From: Paenibacillus tyrphae
GTDB lineage: Bacteria > Bacillota > Bacilli > Paenibacillales > NBRC-103111
Assembly: GCF_024158745.1 (NCBI RefSeq)
Contig: NZ_JAMZAW010000041.1
Coordinates: forward strand, 1-40,645
Direction: 5' to 3'
DNA: 40,645 bases
Shown here: positions 23,799 through 33,090 of the stretch, piece after piece
How positions within the stretch are numbered: position 1 is the first letter of the stretch
Layout of the letters: each line of letters starts with the position of its first letter
Made by a program: the position numbers and the translations under genes
The notes under the pieces: generated by a model
The model's input: only the letters and a program-made list of their open reading frames with translations
The model's database searches: none
What the model was told of the DNA's origin: nothing

Positions 23799-24875
23799 AT
23801 GGAGCGGAAACACAATTTCTTTTATATTCAAGCGGCCCGCGGCATTGCCGTTCTGCTGGTCATGCTGTTTCATGCTTCGCAAACGGGCCAGCATTATTTC
23901 GGATACAATTATCTCGGAATCAGCGAAATGGGACGCTCTGGTGCCTATACGTTTTTTTTCGCTTTGACCGGTTATTTAATGTTCACGCTGTATCGCGAAC
24001 AATTCGGAAGAACAGAACTGTTCAGAACATTTCTATTGAAACGATTCTACCGCATTTATCCGTTATACTGGCTCATGACGGCTGCCGTCGTCCCGATCTA
24101 TTTTTTGGTGCCGTCGTTCGGCTTCGGCTATGAGCGCAATCCCGGGGTCATTTTCAAATCGATGCTGCTGTGGCCGCAGGCTAATCCGCCGATTCTGGGC
24201 GTCGCTTGGTCATTGACGTACGTCGTGTGGTTTTATCTGATGTTCTCCCTGGTGTTTCTCTTGAAGGAAAAAACCGTCGCCGCGATCTATTCGGGATGGC
24301 TGACGATCATTGCCCTCAACGCCATCGGGTGGATTCAGGTGAAAGAGGGGTTGCTGGAGCAATTTTTGTTTAACGAGGCGCACTTGGAGTTTTTCGCCGG
24401 AATGCTCGTCGCCTATCTCGTCCGCAAGCGTTCGCTCGGCCACAGCCTATGGTGGATCGCGGGGGGCGGAGCCGTCTACGCGACTCTCTGGGTACTGCGG
24501 TACGAGCAGGCCGGTCTGCGGTATACGGACTTGCTGCATACGTTCGGATCGGCGTTAGTGCTGGCCGGGGTAGCGACGTGGAAAGGCCCGGTGTACCGCT
24601 GGCTGAAGCCGCTCGCGCTGTGCGGGAACGCCTCCTATTCGATCCTGCTCGCCAGTCTGCCGATGATGTCGGTCACCTTCAAGCTGGCGCGGGCCGCGAA
24701 TGCGGTGGAACGGATCGGTCCGGCGCTGACGGTCACGCTCTGCTTTCTGTCGGGACTGCTCCTGTGCCTCGCCGTGTACCGCTGGGTCGAAAGACCGCTG
24801 AACGCGTTGACCAAAAAAGCTGTGCAAGCACGGAGCCGCCGCAAAGCCCAGGAAGCCTATTCGCGCGCCACGTAG
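23799..24875 (+). CDS. Acyltransferase 3 family membrane protein
   Basis: An integral membrane protein of 358 residues of the acyltransferase-3 (OafA-like) family, which O-acylate cell-surface sugars. The start is typical: FFYIQAARGIAVLLVMLFHA, where the Arg and the His near residues 15 and 25 belong to the family's conserved sites. GAYTFFFALTGYLMF and FLLKRFYRIYPLYWL follow, also diagnostic. About ten membrane segments are visible, with a basic C-terminal tail. The frame is open further upstream, but ATG at 23799 is the best start, with AAGG-type sequence ahead and the conserved text beginning right after. No polysaccharide cluster is adjacent, so the substrate is unknown. Confidence 0.88.
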   Translation: MERKHNFFYIQAARGIAVLLVMLFHASQTGQHYFGYNYLGISEMGRSGAYTFFFALTGYLMFTLYREQFGRTELFRTFLLKRFYRIYPLYWLMTAAVVPIYFLVPSFGFGYERNPGVIFKSMLLWPQANPPILGVAWSLTYVVWFYLMFSLVFLLKEKTVAAIYSGWLTIIALNAIGWIQVKEGLLEQFLFNEAHLEFFAGMLVAYLVRKRSLGHSLWWIAGGGAVYATLWVLRYEQAGLRYTDLLHTFGSALVLAGVATWKGPVYRWLKPLALCGNASYSILLASLPMMSVTFKLARAANAVERIGPALTVTLCFLSGLLLCLAVYRWVERPLNALTKKAVQARSRRKAQEAYSRAT

Positions 24876-24881
24876 ATTCGA

Positions 24882-24935
24882 AAAGCCGTATTCCATAAGA
24901 GGAGGGAAACCCCCGCTTGCGGAATACGGCTTTTT
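24882..24935. terminator. Bidirectional terminator between convergent genes
   Basis: AAAAGCCGTATTCC and GGAATACGGCTTTT form a perfect 14-bp stem with a 26-base loop. A T run follows on the plus strand, and the A run on the other arm gives T residues on the minus strand, so it can serve both the acyltransferase and the DUF2264 gene. Confidence 0.9.
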
Positions 24936-24980
24936 AGGTTGTTGCAGCCACGCTTGGAGCGGCTCCCGGCGACGGTCAAG

Positions 24981-26129
24981 TTATTCCAAAGCATGGTCTG
25001 CCGGGGTATACCCACCCGACCATGCTTTGCGCGATGTCCAGTCCGCCGCTTCGTCCTGCCAGAATGGACGGTCCGGAGAAAGCCCGAGCGGCAGAAAAAC
25101 GGTAACGCACAAGTACAAGCTACCGGTGGAAATGTACGGCTCTCCGATTTCCGGCTGATGCCCGCAGAAGCCGATCGTCAGCCAACCGCCCGCATCGAAT
25201 GTACCCGGCACTTCGATCATGCGGCGCATCACCGCGGTCAGCGCACAGCGCACTTGGGCCGGCGCGACATCGTCAGGCAGCTGCTCGCGCAGCGCCATCT
25301 GGGCCAGCAGTTGGAACGCGCCGAAGCGGTAAGCGAGCGAACGTCCGACGACGGGAAACGTTCCTTCCGGCGAAATGGATCGTTCCTGCACGGCGGCGTA
25401 ACGCACCGCCCTCCGCTGGATACGCTCCCGCAGTCCCGCCCATTCGGCATAGCGGTCGCCGACCGTCTCCAGAAGATCGAGCAGCATCGGCTGAATGACG
25501 AAGCTGTTGTAGTAGTCCGCATGGTAATGAGGTCCGTCGCCGTACATGCCGTCTCCGAGATACCACTGCTCATGCTGCTTCAGCGCGTAATCGATCCGCA
25601 TCGGGTCCCACGTGTCGTCGCCGATTACGCAGAGCGCCGCTTCAATCATGGCCGCGAACAGCAGCCAGTTGTTAAACCACGGCTTTCGGGAACGGGTCGC
25701 CCGCAGAGCTTCCTTCACGTTCGCCTTGACGCGGTCGTCTAGCCCGCTCCACAACGCAGTCGGCGCCCGCAGAATCGCATGGGCCAGAAAAGCCGCATCG
25801 ACGATCGGCTGGTAGCCCTCGGAGAAGTTCATCCGGTCCGGTGACTGCGGATCGGTCGCCGCATCCATCGCCAACTGCGCCAGCCGGACGTACTCGCCGC
25901 GCAGCTCCCCTTCTACGCCCGTCTCCGGGCCGTGTTCCAGCCACGGCGCGATGCCTGCGAGCAGCCGGCCGTACGCCTCCAGATACGTGTACAGCTCCCG
26001 GTCGTCCAGCTTCGCCTCCACCGGCATCCACTCTTTCAGCTTGCGCTGCGACAGCGCTTTGAGCATCGGTTTCGCGATGCGCTGCATCGTTTGCAGCCAG
26101 TAGTCTCGGTCATCGGCATGAGTCGTCAC
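24981..26129 (-). CDS. DUF2264 domain-containing protein
   Basis: A cytoplasmic 382-residue protein matching the DUF2264 family, common in polysaccharide-use loci of Paenibacillus and Bacteroides. Family-like text includes YLEAYGRLLAGIAPWLE near residue 50, NWLLFAAMIEAALC near residue 155, DGMYGDGPHYHADYYNSFVI near residue 195 and GRSLAYRFGAFQLLAQMAL near residue 265. The all-helical look resembles (alpha/alpha)6 barrel enzymes such as unsaturated glucuronyl hydrolases, and the His/Tyr/Asp-rich block may be the active site, but no reaction is established. It is the last gene of a leftward unit after a YesN-type regulator (43 bases apart), so it probably acts on the sugar imported by the transporter upstream. 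Confidence 0.85.
   Translation of the reverse strand: MTTHADDRDYWLQTMQRIAKPMLKALSQRKLKEWMPVEAKLDDRELYTYLEAYGRLLAGIAPWLEHGPETGVEGELRGEYVRLAQLAMDAATDPQSPDRMNFSEGYQPIVDAAFLAHAILRAPTALWSGLDDRVKANVKEALRATRSRKPWFNNWLLFAAMIEAALCVIGDDTWDPMRIDYALKQHEQWYLGDGMYGDGPHYHADYYNSFVIQPMLLDLLETVGDRYAEWAGLRERIQRRAVRYAAVQERSISPEGTFPVVGRSLAYRFGAFQLLAQMALREQLPDDVAPAQVRCALTAVMRRMIEVPGTFDAGGWLTIGFCGHQPEIGEPYISTGSLYLCVTVFLPLGLSPDRPFWQDEAADWTSRKAWSGGYTPADHALE
24987..25029 (-). repeat. Inverted repeat at the 3' end of the DUF2264 gene
   Basis: CAAAGCATGGTC and GACCATGCTTTG, 12 bp and perfect, are separated by 19 bases and lie within the last codons of the gene, ending just before the stop. The loop itself contains the palindrome GGGTATACCC. 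There is no T run right after it, so its role is unclear; the clear terminator lies further on at 24882-24935. Confidence 0.5.
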
Positions 26130-26172
26130 GTTCGATCTTCCTCTCGTTTGATGCTTGTTCCGTAAGAGCCCG

Positions 26173-27768
26173 CTACATCACGCCGGACCTCGACTTGTAC
26201 TCCCCAGGCGTGACGCCAATGTATTTTTTGAACACCTTGGAGAAGTACGTCCGGTCGGAATAGCCGCAGCGCAGCGCGACGACCTCGATTGAATCCTTCG
26301 TCTTCTCCAGCAGGTCGGCGGCGATCTTCATTTTGTACCGGTGAACGTAGTCCGTGAAATTTTCGCCGGAAAGCTTCTTAAAGTACCGTGAAAAATAGCT
26401 CGGGTTCAAATACAAATGCGTCGCAATATCGATCGAGGTGATTGTCTCCGCCAAATGCTGCGCGATGTACTGGTCGATCGTCTGCAGCTTCGGCTCCTTG
26501 CTCGCCTGCGGCTCCCCTAGCCGTCGGCCGTTCATGATCTGCCTCAGCTTCAGCCCCATCAGCCCGAGCGCGTCGCCTAGCGTCAGCGTCTGCTGCAGGC
26601 AGGCGTACAGCGTCTCGCCGCTGAACGCCCGGTACTGGAGCTCGACGAGCCGCAGCCTGTCCGCGCACTGATGCACGAACGACGCCGGTTCCGGCCGCAG
26701 CTCCAGCACGGAACGACGAATGCCTGCCAGCCCCTTCTCCAAAAGCGCCTCATCGTGATCCCGGACCGCCTGCGACAGTTCGGCGTACTCCTGCTCGAAC
26801 CCCCCGGCTCCCGGATGATACGCTTGCGGCAAGCCGGCCGCGGGCAGCACGGTCACCGGAAGCTCCATGTAGAAAGCGGCGTAGCGCTCTGACGCCATGC
26901 GGCGATGGGCTGCGCCAATCTCCGTAACCGTCAGCTTGTCCGCACTCGAGCTGGCGAAGAACGTCGTGCCGACGCCGAGAAATTCTTTGCATTTGGCTTG
27001 AAGCTTCGCCAAAAATGCCAGCAGATGCTCCTGCGCGTTCCATTTCAAAGAAGGCCGGTAATTGAGCAGCACGGCCAACCCTTCGCCGTCGTTGAATGTC
27101 GTGATGCCTTCGAACTCACCCGCCAGCTCAGCTGCAATATTCGCGACGCCGTAACGGATGAGCGGCAGGTCCTTGTGCGCATAGCGCGAGAGCACGTCGT
27201 AATACGACACGTAGCCGAGCGCCAGCAGAAACGACGGCTGGTCCCAAACGAGGCCGAGCCGCGCGGCGGAATCGGTCAAATAAGCGGCATCTCCGCCGCG
27301 CAGCAGCTGCTTGAAAAAAGAATCCCGCAGCACATTGGCATGCCGGCTCCAGTCCTCGCGATACGTCAACTGCTCCGTCTGCGCTTTTGCCGCGCGAATG
27401 AGCCTTACGGATTTCTCCAAGCTTTGCGCCAGCTGCTCGGCCGTCAGCTCGTCCTTGATCAGGTAATCGTCGACGCTCAGCTTGAGCGCCTTCTGCGCAT
27501 AGTGGAAGTCTTCGTGGCACGTCAGAAAAATAACCCTCACCTCCGGCCGCCGCCGCAGCATTTCCGAAGCCAGCTCCAACCCGTCCATTTGAGGCAGGCC
27601 GATATCCGACACGACGAGGTCCGGACGGAGCTCATCGAACAGCCGCAGCGCCTTGACGCTGGAGTACGTATCCGCGACGATCTGCAAGCCGAGCTCATTC
27701 CAATCGATCAGCTGCTTCAAATATTTCAGCATCGGCACATCATCGTCGATGATCAGAACTTTGTACAT
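26173..27768 (-). CDS. YesN-type AraC-family response regulator
   Basis: A 531-residue two-component response regulator. The receiver domain (residues 1-120) has the acidic pocket IIDDD, phospho-acceptor Asp55 (VVSDIGLPQMDG), the Thr of IFLTCHED and the Lys of DYLIKDELT. A middle region of about 280 residues follows, as is usual for YesN proteins. The C-terminal 100 residues are a double AraC-type helix-turn-helix (IATHLYLNPSYFSRYFKKLS and VALRCGYSDRTYFSKVFKKY). It pairs with the sensor kinase encoded 32 bases upstream. The likely target is the sugar transporter promoter near 33090. Confidence 0.94.
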   Translation of the reverse strand: MYKVLIIDDDVPMLKYLKQLIDWNELGLQIVADTYSSVKALRLFDELRPDLVVSDIGLPQMDGLELASEMLRRRPEVRVIFLTCHEDFHYAQKALKLSVDDYLIKDELTAEQLAQSLEKSVRLIRAAKAQTEQLTYREDWSRHANVLRDSFFKQLLRGGDAAYLTDSAARLGLVWDQPSFLLALGYVSYYDVLSRYAHKDLPLIRYGVANIAAELAGEFEGITTFNDGEGLAVLLNYRPSLKWNAQEHLLAFLAKLQAKCKEFLGVGTTFFASSSADKLTVTEIGAAHRRMASERYAAFYMELPVTVLPAAGLPQAYHPGAGGFEQEYAELSQAVRDHDEALLEKGLAGIRRSVLELRPEPASFVHQCADRLRLVELQYRAFSGETLYACLQQTLTLGDALGLMGLKLRQIMNGRRLGEPQASKEPKLQTIDQYIAQHLAETITSIDIATHLYLNPSYFSRYFKKLSGENFTDYVHRYKMKIAADLLEKTKDSIEVVALRCGYSDRTYFSKVFKKYIGVTPGEYKSRSGVM

Positions 27769-27800
27769 GACTATCCTCTCCCGTTGTCCATAGTCGCTCG

Positions 27801-29504
27801 TCAGGCTCGCATATTCAAAATAACGGTTAAGCCCCCGGACGGGTTCGCCCGAAGCTTCATCGTCGCATCCGGCCCGTACGTCAGCCGAAGCCGCTGCAGC
27901 ACGTTGATCAGTCCGACTCGCCGGTACGTCTGCGGCTTGTCCGTCTCAGGCCCCTCCAGCATCCGGTTCAGCGCCTCCCGCTCTTCGTCCGGCATCCCCT
28001 CGCCGTTATCCGTCACCCGGATCTCGAGGCGCGAGTCCAGCCGCTCGGCCTCGATGTCGATTTTTGCATCGTCCAGCTTCTCGGCAAACCCGTGCAGCAG
28101 CGCATTCTCGACGATCGGCTGCAGCAGCAGCTTCGGCACCTCGAATTCGGCAGACTCGGGAGCCAAAGTTACCTTAAGCTCGACGTGAAGCTCGCTGCGC
28201 AGCCGCATAATGTCCATATAATGCTCAAGCAGCTTGCATTCCGCGGCCAAGGAGGTCGGCTCGTTTACCTTCATGTACGCCCGCAGCAGGCTCATCAGCG
28301 AATCGATCTGGCGGCTGTGCCGACGATCGCCGCCTAGAATCAGACTGCATTTGATCGAATTGAGCGTATTGATCAAAAAATGCGGCCGGATTTGCGCGAA
28401 CAGCGCCTGCAGCTCGATCACGCGCTTCTGCTCCTGCTCCTGCTCGATGTTCGTAATGAGCTGCTCGATCTCGTCGAGCATCCGGTTCCACGTCTGTCCG
28501 AGCTGCGCGATCTCGTCCTTGCCCTTGCCCTGAAACCGGATCAGCCGGTTCCCTTGGCCGAACTGCTTGGCCATAAAGTCCAGCTTCTGAATTGGCCGAT
28601 GAAGCCGTTTGGCCAGCAGCAGCGACACGATAAAGAACAGCGCAAAAAACGGAACGACGAACAGCATGGCGATATAAAAGATTTTATAAATTTGCCCGGC
28701 CACCTCTTGGTCGGACGTCTCGTAGATCATCTTCCAGCCGGTCTTGGACAGCACCGCTTCGCTCCGCAGCGTGTGGTCGGACGCGCCTCCGCCGCCGAAC
28801 CGGACGGAAGCGTCTCCCGCGATAAGCCGCCCTTCCTCATCATAGAGCGCAAAGGTGCCGGAGGCCGCCTGCCGGAACAGCTTCTCGAAGTACGGGTTCG
28901 TAATGCCGATGTATAGCGTGGCCAAATAAGCATTATCCGCCGGATCACGTATCACTCTGGCCGCGTAATAAACAGGCTCGCTCTTGCTTCCCTCGGTCTG
29001 GACGCGGCTCAGCCACTGCAGCCGCTTCGGCGTATCGAGGTCGACCTGGGACCGAAGCTGCTCCCAGTGCTGCCGGAATGGAGCCAGCTGATCAGGCTCG
29101 CTGGACGGGATGATGAAGCCCTTGCCGTTAACCAGAAACATCCGGATGTCCGTATTGAGCGTCTTCGCCAGCACCAGACCGAAAAAGTCCTGAATGTGCT
29201 GCTGTCTCTGGTAATCGGCGAAGCTGGTAATTTGCTGGGTATCGGTGAAGCTGCGAAGCTGAGCCCTCGCGCTCGGGTCTTGTATGAAAAAATTCGACGC
29301 ATACGTCAGATCGTCGATCGTCTTCGTAATATCCTTCGCCATCACGTCGACGACCGACTGGTTGGTCAGACGAATTTTGTCCATCACCGCATCCCGCGTC
29401 ATAGACAACAAAAATACGGACACGATGACAATCGGCAGCAAAATGAGAATCAGAAACGAGAGCTGAATACGCCGGTAGTAGGAAAATTGAAACATGCTGT
29501 TCAT
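27801..29504 (-). CDS. YesM-type sensor histidine kinase
   Basis: A membrane kinase of 567 residues. TM1 is at about 13-33, an extracellular Cache-like sensor region spans about 34-285, TM2 is near 290-312, and HAMP follows (RLHRPIQKLDFMAKQFGQGN). The His-kinase domain is the YesM type: the phospho-acceptor His is in LFAQIRPHFLINTLNSIK near residue 370, and the ATPase part has LLQPIVENALLHGF (N box) and VTDNGEGMPDEE (G box). Its own promoter precedes it, and a terminator separates it from the binding-protein gene. It probably senses an extracellular sugar or loaded binding protein and phosphorylates the regulator encoded next. Confidence 0.94.
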   Translation of the reverse strand: MNSMFQFSYYRRIQLSFLILILLPIVIVSVFLLSMTRDAVMDKIRLTNQSVVDVMAKDITKTIDDLTYASNFFIQDPSARAQLRSFTDTQQITSFADYQRQQHIQDFFGLVLAKTLNTDIRMFLVNGKGFIIPSSEPDQLAPFRQHWEQLRSQVDLDTPKRLQWLSRVQTEGSKSEPVYYAARVIRDPADNAYLATLYIGITNPYFEKLFRQAASGTFALYDEEGRLIAGDASVRFGGGGASDHTLRSEAVLSKTGWKMIYETSDQEVAGQIYKIFYIAMLFVVPFFALFFIVSLLLAKRLHRPIQKLDFMAKQFGQGNRLIRFQGKGKDEIAQLGQTWNRMLDEIEQLITNIEQEQEQKRVIELQALFAQIRPHFLINTLNSIKCSLILGGDRRHSRQIDSLMSLLRAYMKVNEPTSLAAECKLLEHYMDIMRLRSELHVELKVTLAPESAEFEVPKLLLQPIVENALLHGFAEKLDDAKIDIEAERLDSRLEIRVTDNGEGMPDEEREALNRMLEGPETDKPQTYRRVGLINVLQRLRLTYGPDATMKLRANPSGGLTVILNMRA

Positions 29505-29537
29505 GGTGTCGAAAGCTCCCCTCTCTTTCCTGTCCCC

Positions 29538-29566
29538 ATTGTATCACCGGTCCCGCGTAGACCCAA
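29538..29566 (-). promoter_or_regulatory. Promoter of the kinase/regulator genes
   Basis: On the minus strand TTGGGT (29561-29566), a 17-base spacer and TACAAT (29538-29543) lie about 35 bases ahead of the kinase start. The rest of the 318-base gap to the binding-protein gene holds one terminator and no supported gene. Confidence 0.6.
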
Positions 29567-29791
29567 GTATTTGCTTCGCCCGAGCCAAATAAAGGAACTG
29601 ATCTGTCGTTATCCAGTGCGGTTCCAATTCTTTTGTGCCCCCCGTTTTCCGCATATAACGCACCCAGGATGATTTATTTCTTCTTTACCGCCCGATCCAT
29701 GCCGCTTAACACATCTGCGATGCGCTATTTTTACCACAAGACCTTCGACTGACCGGGCCGCTTCCCAACCCCGGTTCGTCGTGGCGCAAAG

Positions 29792-29815
29792 AAAGGACGC
29801 CCTGCGGCGCCCTTT
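29792..29815 (-). terminator. Terminator after the sugar-binding protein gene
   Basis: A 10-bp stem (AAAGGGCGCC with GGCGTCCTTT, one G-T pair) and a 4-base loop are followed by CTTTG on the minus strand, 8 bases after the stop codon. It would limit read-through into the kinase gene. Confidence 0.75.
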
Positions 29816-29822
29816 TTCCTGA

Positions 29823-31166
29823 CTATTTTTTGCTGTTCTCTTTGATGACTTTGTTTGCCTGCTCAACCATTTGCTTCTGGGCGTCTTCGGCAGACTTGCC
29901 GTCCAGAATGAACGAACTGAAGCCGTCTTCGAGCACTTTCTTCAGCTGCGGCGCATACGGCGCAACAACCTCGGACGGAGCCGGCGCGTGAATGCGTTTG
30001 TCGAACAGCGCTTTGTCAAGCGAGTCGGTATTGAAGAGATCTTTGCTTTTAGCGATCGTGCCTTCGATGATCTTCTTGTCGTCGGCTTTCTTCCAGCCGG
30101 ACAATTCCTTCTTCGCATCCGACGTATTCGTCGTTACGAAACGGATGAACTGATACGCTTCTTCTTTATACTTCGAACCGGCAGCGACAGAAATGAACTG
30201 TCCGCCGATGCTCGTTTGACCGAGCTCCGCATCCTTCGAAGAGCGCGGCACCGGCGCGAACGCCACTTTGAAGTTATGCGGGTACTTCGTCACGTCGGCC
30301 GAGTCGGCAACCATCCAGCTGCCGGTCACGAGCATGGCCGCTTTTTCGTTGAAGAACTCCGTCCGGTACGCCAGCTTCGCGCCTACCACATCGGCGAACG
30401 GTGTCGTGGACTTATCTTCTTTCTCCATCGCGCGGCGGAGGTTGAAGAACGACAGCATCGACGGATCGTCGAATTGGGTCGTGCCGTCTTCCTTCAGGAA
30501 CGCATTCCGCTTCTCGTTGAACAGAATCGGGTTGGCGTAATCGCCCCAGTTATGGAAGTAAGCGCCATACCGTTTGCTGTTGCCTTCGCCTTTGGTCAGC
30601 TTCTTCGCATATTCGCGGAAGTCGTCCCAGGTCCAGCCGACCTCCGGCACCGGCAGCTTCGCTTCGTCGAGTGCCTTCTGGTTTAGCAGAACGATCCAGT
30701 TGCTGCGCTGGTACATGGCGGCGTAGTTTTTGCCTTTGTACTTCGGATTGACGTAATATTCGTCCTCCGGCTTCACGTTCTCTTTAGCGTACATATCATC
30801 CAGAGGAGCCAACACGCCTTGCGCCGCGCGGGCCAGCGTCTCGTCGATGCTTGGGAACAGCACCAAGTCGATCTGCTCGCCGGAGGACATCGTTACGTCC
30901 AGCTTCTTGAGCGTCTCTACCGAGTTGCCCGGCACGAGCGGCACGGACTCGACTTTGATGTTCGGATATTTCGCCTGAAACTGGTCGATGAGCGCCTTGG
31001 TCGTCGCACCCATAACCTCATTGTCCCAGTTGTAATATTTCAGCGTAACGTTCTTCTGTCCGCCTTCGCCGGACGCTTCCTGCTTCTCCGCCCCTTGGCC
31101 GCAGCCGCTCAGTACGGAAACCGCAAGTACCGCCCCGCTCAACAGCAACGCGCTTGTTTTCTTCAT
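29823..31166 (-). CDS. Sugar ABC transporter binding lipoprotein
   Basis: A 447-residue extracellular solute-binding protein of family 1 (MalE-like). Lipobox LSGC places Cys22 of the chosen form. Family-like text includes VTLKYYNWDNEVMGATTKAL, then DQFQAKYPNIKVE, the ligand-region VGWTWDDFREYAKKLTKG near residue 180, and AAMLVTGSWMVADSAD near residue 275. The ATG at 31166 follows GAGGGGGAG; seven codons of open frame upstream lack a site. It follows the two permease genes in the same direction (112 bases after the second), giving a complete importer except for the ATPase, which in these bacteria is often a shared MsmX-type protein encoded elsewhere. Confidence 0.93.
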   Translation of the reverse strand: MKKTSALLLSGAVLAVSVLSGCGQGAEKQEASGEGGQKNVTLKYYNWDNEVMGATTKALIDQFQAKYPNIKVESVPLVPGNSVETLKKLDVTMSSGEQIDLVLFPSIDETLARAAQGVLAPLDDMYAKENVKPEDEYYVNPKYKGKNYAAMYQRSNWIVLLNQKALDEAKLPVPEVGWTWDDFREYAKKLTKGEGNSKRYGAYFHNWGDYANPILFNEKRNAFLKEDGTTQFDDPSMLSFFNLRRAMEKEDKSTTPFADVVGAKLAYRTEFFNEKAAMLVTGSWMVADSADVTKYPHNFKVAFAPVPRSSKDAELGQTSIGGQFISVAAGSKYKEEAYQFIRFVTTNTSDAKKELSGWKKADDKKIIEGTIAKSKDLFNTDSLDKALFDKRIHAPAPSEVVAPYAPQLKKVLEDGFSSFILDGKSAEDAQKQMVEQANKVIKENSKK

Positions 31167-31278
31167 GTGAACTCCCCCTCGGGTCATGATGATGTAGGTC
31201 TCTATAGCTGCATTCTAATGCTTTCACGCCCAAAACGATGTGTCTAATTTTTGCCTGTCCCGTGCAATATTTTGACCT

Positions 31279-32115
31279 TTATCCTTTTACCCCGCCCAGC
31301 GAGATGCCGTTAATGACCTGCTTCTGCAGCACGACGAAAATAATCAGCAGCGGCAGGATCGCAGACAGCGAAGCCATCATGATCACCGCGTAGTTGTCGG
31401 CGAATTCGTCCTTGAACATTTGCATCCCCAGCGGAATCGTATACAGACCTTTGTTGATCAAGAAAATAAGCGGCGTCTGGTAATCGTTCCACGTCCAGAT
31501 GAACTTGATGATGCCGACTGTCGCCAGAATCGGCTTACAGAGCGGCAGGATGATGCTCCAGTACGTTTTAAAATAGCCTGCGCCGTCAATTCTAGCCGCC
31601 TCGATAAAATCACTGTGAATCCCCATCATAAACTGCCGAAGCAAAAACGTGAAGTAGATGGAAAACATGCCCATCAGGACCATGCCCGCGTGCGTGTTGT
31701 ACAGATGCAGCCATTTCATCAGAAGATAGCGCGGCACAAGCGTCGCCTGCTCGGGAATGACCATGAACGTCAGCAGCATGCCGAAGGCGAGATCCCGGCC
31801 TTTGAAGCGCAGCTTCGTGAACGCAAACGCCGCCATCGACGAGAAGAAAATGGTGCACGCCGTCATGATCAGCGCCAGCTTGAGCGAATTTAAGTAAAAG
31901 AGGTAAAACGGTACCTTGCCCAGCCAAACCTCTTGGAAGTTGCCGATAAAGTTCCAATCCTTCGGAATCCAGCGGATCGGAAACTCCATGACGTCCTTCT
32001 CGAACTTCGACGCGGCCGAGATCATCCAGATCAGCGGAACCAGGAACAATACGGAGAACGCTCCGAGAAGGATCGTCAGGAGCCATTTAGTGAGATCGAA
32101 TTTTCGTACAGGCAT
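31279..32115 (-). CDS. Carbohydrate ABC transporter permease (MalG type)
   Basis: A 278-residue membrane protein with six helices. The docking loop EAARIDGAGYFKTYWSIILP (near residue 183) is the standard MalG EAA motif. The start FDLTKWLLTILLGAFSVLFL and the end INGISLGGVKG are both family hallmarks. It starts 16 bases after the first permease gene, so translation of the two is probably linked. The partner binding protein follows. The sugar is not given by sequence; the YesMN and DUF2264 neighbours suggest a plant-polysaccharide oligomer. Confidence 0.93.
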   Translation of the reverse strand: MPVRKFDLTKWLLTILLGAFSVLFLVPLIWMISAASKFEKDVMEFPIRWIPKDWNFIGNFQEVWLGKVPFYLFYLNSLKLALIMTACTIFFSSMAAFAFTKLRFKGRDLAFGMLLTFMVIPEQATLVPRYLLMKWLHLYNTHAGMVLMGMFSIYFTFLLRQFMMGIHSDFIEAARIDGAGYFKTYWSIILPLCKPILATVGIIKFIWTWNDYQTPLIFLINKGLYTIPLGMQMFKDEFADNYAVIMMASLSAILPLLIIFVVLQKQVINGISLGGVKG

Positions 32116-32131
32116 ACCCTTCTACTCCTCT

Positions 32132-33070
32132 CTAGTAATGTACTTTGCGCTTCTGGAGCTGCCAAGTGGCCAGCGTCGCCAGTCCGACAATCGCGAACAG
32201 GAGCCAGGAAATCGCAGAAGCGTAGCCCATCTTGAAGTTGCGGAAGCCTTCCTCGTAGATCCGGAAGACGATAACCGTTGAAGAGTCGTTCGGTCCCCCG
32301 CCGGTCATAAAGGCGACAAGGTCGAACACCTTGAACGAAGACATCAGCAGCGTGATGAACAAAAAGGACGTCGTCGGCCCGAGCAGCGGCAGCGTGATCT
32401 TCGTAAACTTATGCCAAGGCGAGGCGCCGTCGATGCTGGCCGCTTCGTACATTTCTTCGGGAATGTTCGTCAGGCCCGCCAAGTAAATGACAATCTGGTA
32501 GCCGATGCCGGCCCAGATCGCAATAATAATGATCGAGAGCAGCGAGTAGTTCGAATCCGCCAGCCACTTGGGCGGGTCAGTGATTCCGAGGCTGATCAGA
32601 AATTGGTTGATCGGCCCTTTCGAAGGATGGTACAGCGCGCTCCATACCGCACCAAGCGCGACGAGCGACGAAATGTACGGAATGAAAAAAGCGACCTTAA
32701 AATAGCTTTTTCCGTAAACGCGCGAATGAATAAGTACGGCGAGAATCAAGGCGAGCAGCATGCCGACCGGCACCGTGAGCACCGTGTAAATCAAGTTGTT
32801 TTTGAGCGCCATCAGCACTTTCTCGTCATCGAAGAGCTTCGCGAAGTTCTCGAGTCCGACGAATTTAATGGAAGAAATACCTCCGACCAGATTCCAATCG
32901 CTGAAGCTGAGATATAGCGAGAACACGACCGGAAATACGTAAAGCAGCACGATCCCGACAAATTCGGGAGCCAGAAACAGCCAACCGACAAGCGCTTCCT
33001 TTTTGGAATTGTTCCATTTGGATTTGGCCGCGTCGCCCGCCGTCCGGTTCGAAAGCTTGTTTGTCTCCAT
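32132..33070 (-). CDS. Sugar ABC transporter permease (MalF type)
   Basis: A 312-residue membrane protein with six helices. The EAA loop is MYEAASIDGASPWHKFTKIT near residue 205, and the VGWLFLAPEFVGIVLLYVFP first helix is typical. ATG at 33070 has AGGGGTG 6 bases upstream; an upstream GTG lies inside that site. It is the first gene of the transport unit, and the palindrome at 33091 and a promoter-like TATAGT lie before it. The downstream order permease, permease, binding protein, kinase, regulator and DUF2264 is a common Paenibacillus arrangement. Confidence 0.93.
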   Translation of the reverse strand: METNKLSNRTAGDAAKSKWNNSKKEALVGWLFLAPEFVGIVLLYVFPVVFSLYLSFSDWNLVGGISSIKFVGLENFAKLFDDEKVLMALKNNLIYTVLTVPVGMLLALILAVLIHSRVYGKSYFKVAFFIPYISSLVALGAVWSALYHPSKGPINQFLISLGITDPPKWLADSNYSLLSIIIIAIWAGIGYQIVIYLAGLTNIPEEMYEAASIDGASPWHKFTKITLPLLGPTTSFLFITLLMSSFKVFDLVAFMTGGGPNDSSTVIVFRIYEEGFRNFKMGYASAISWLLFAIVGLATLATWQLQKRKVHY

Positions 33071-33090
33071 CGTTATCACCCCTGTAAGTG

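Noticed and set aside
26905..28188. 427-codon open frame on the plus strand
   Set aside because: It is antisense to the response regulator and kinase genes and has shadow-type composition.
29609..29866. 85-codon open frame between the binding protein and kinase genes
   Set aside because: It overlaps the end of the binding-protein gene and crosses its terminator. It has no ribosome binding site and no family-like text.
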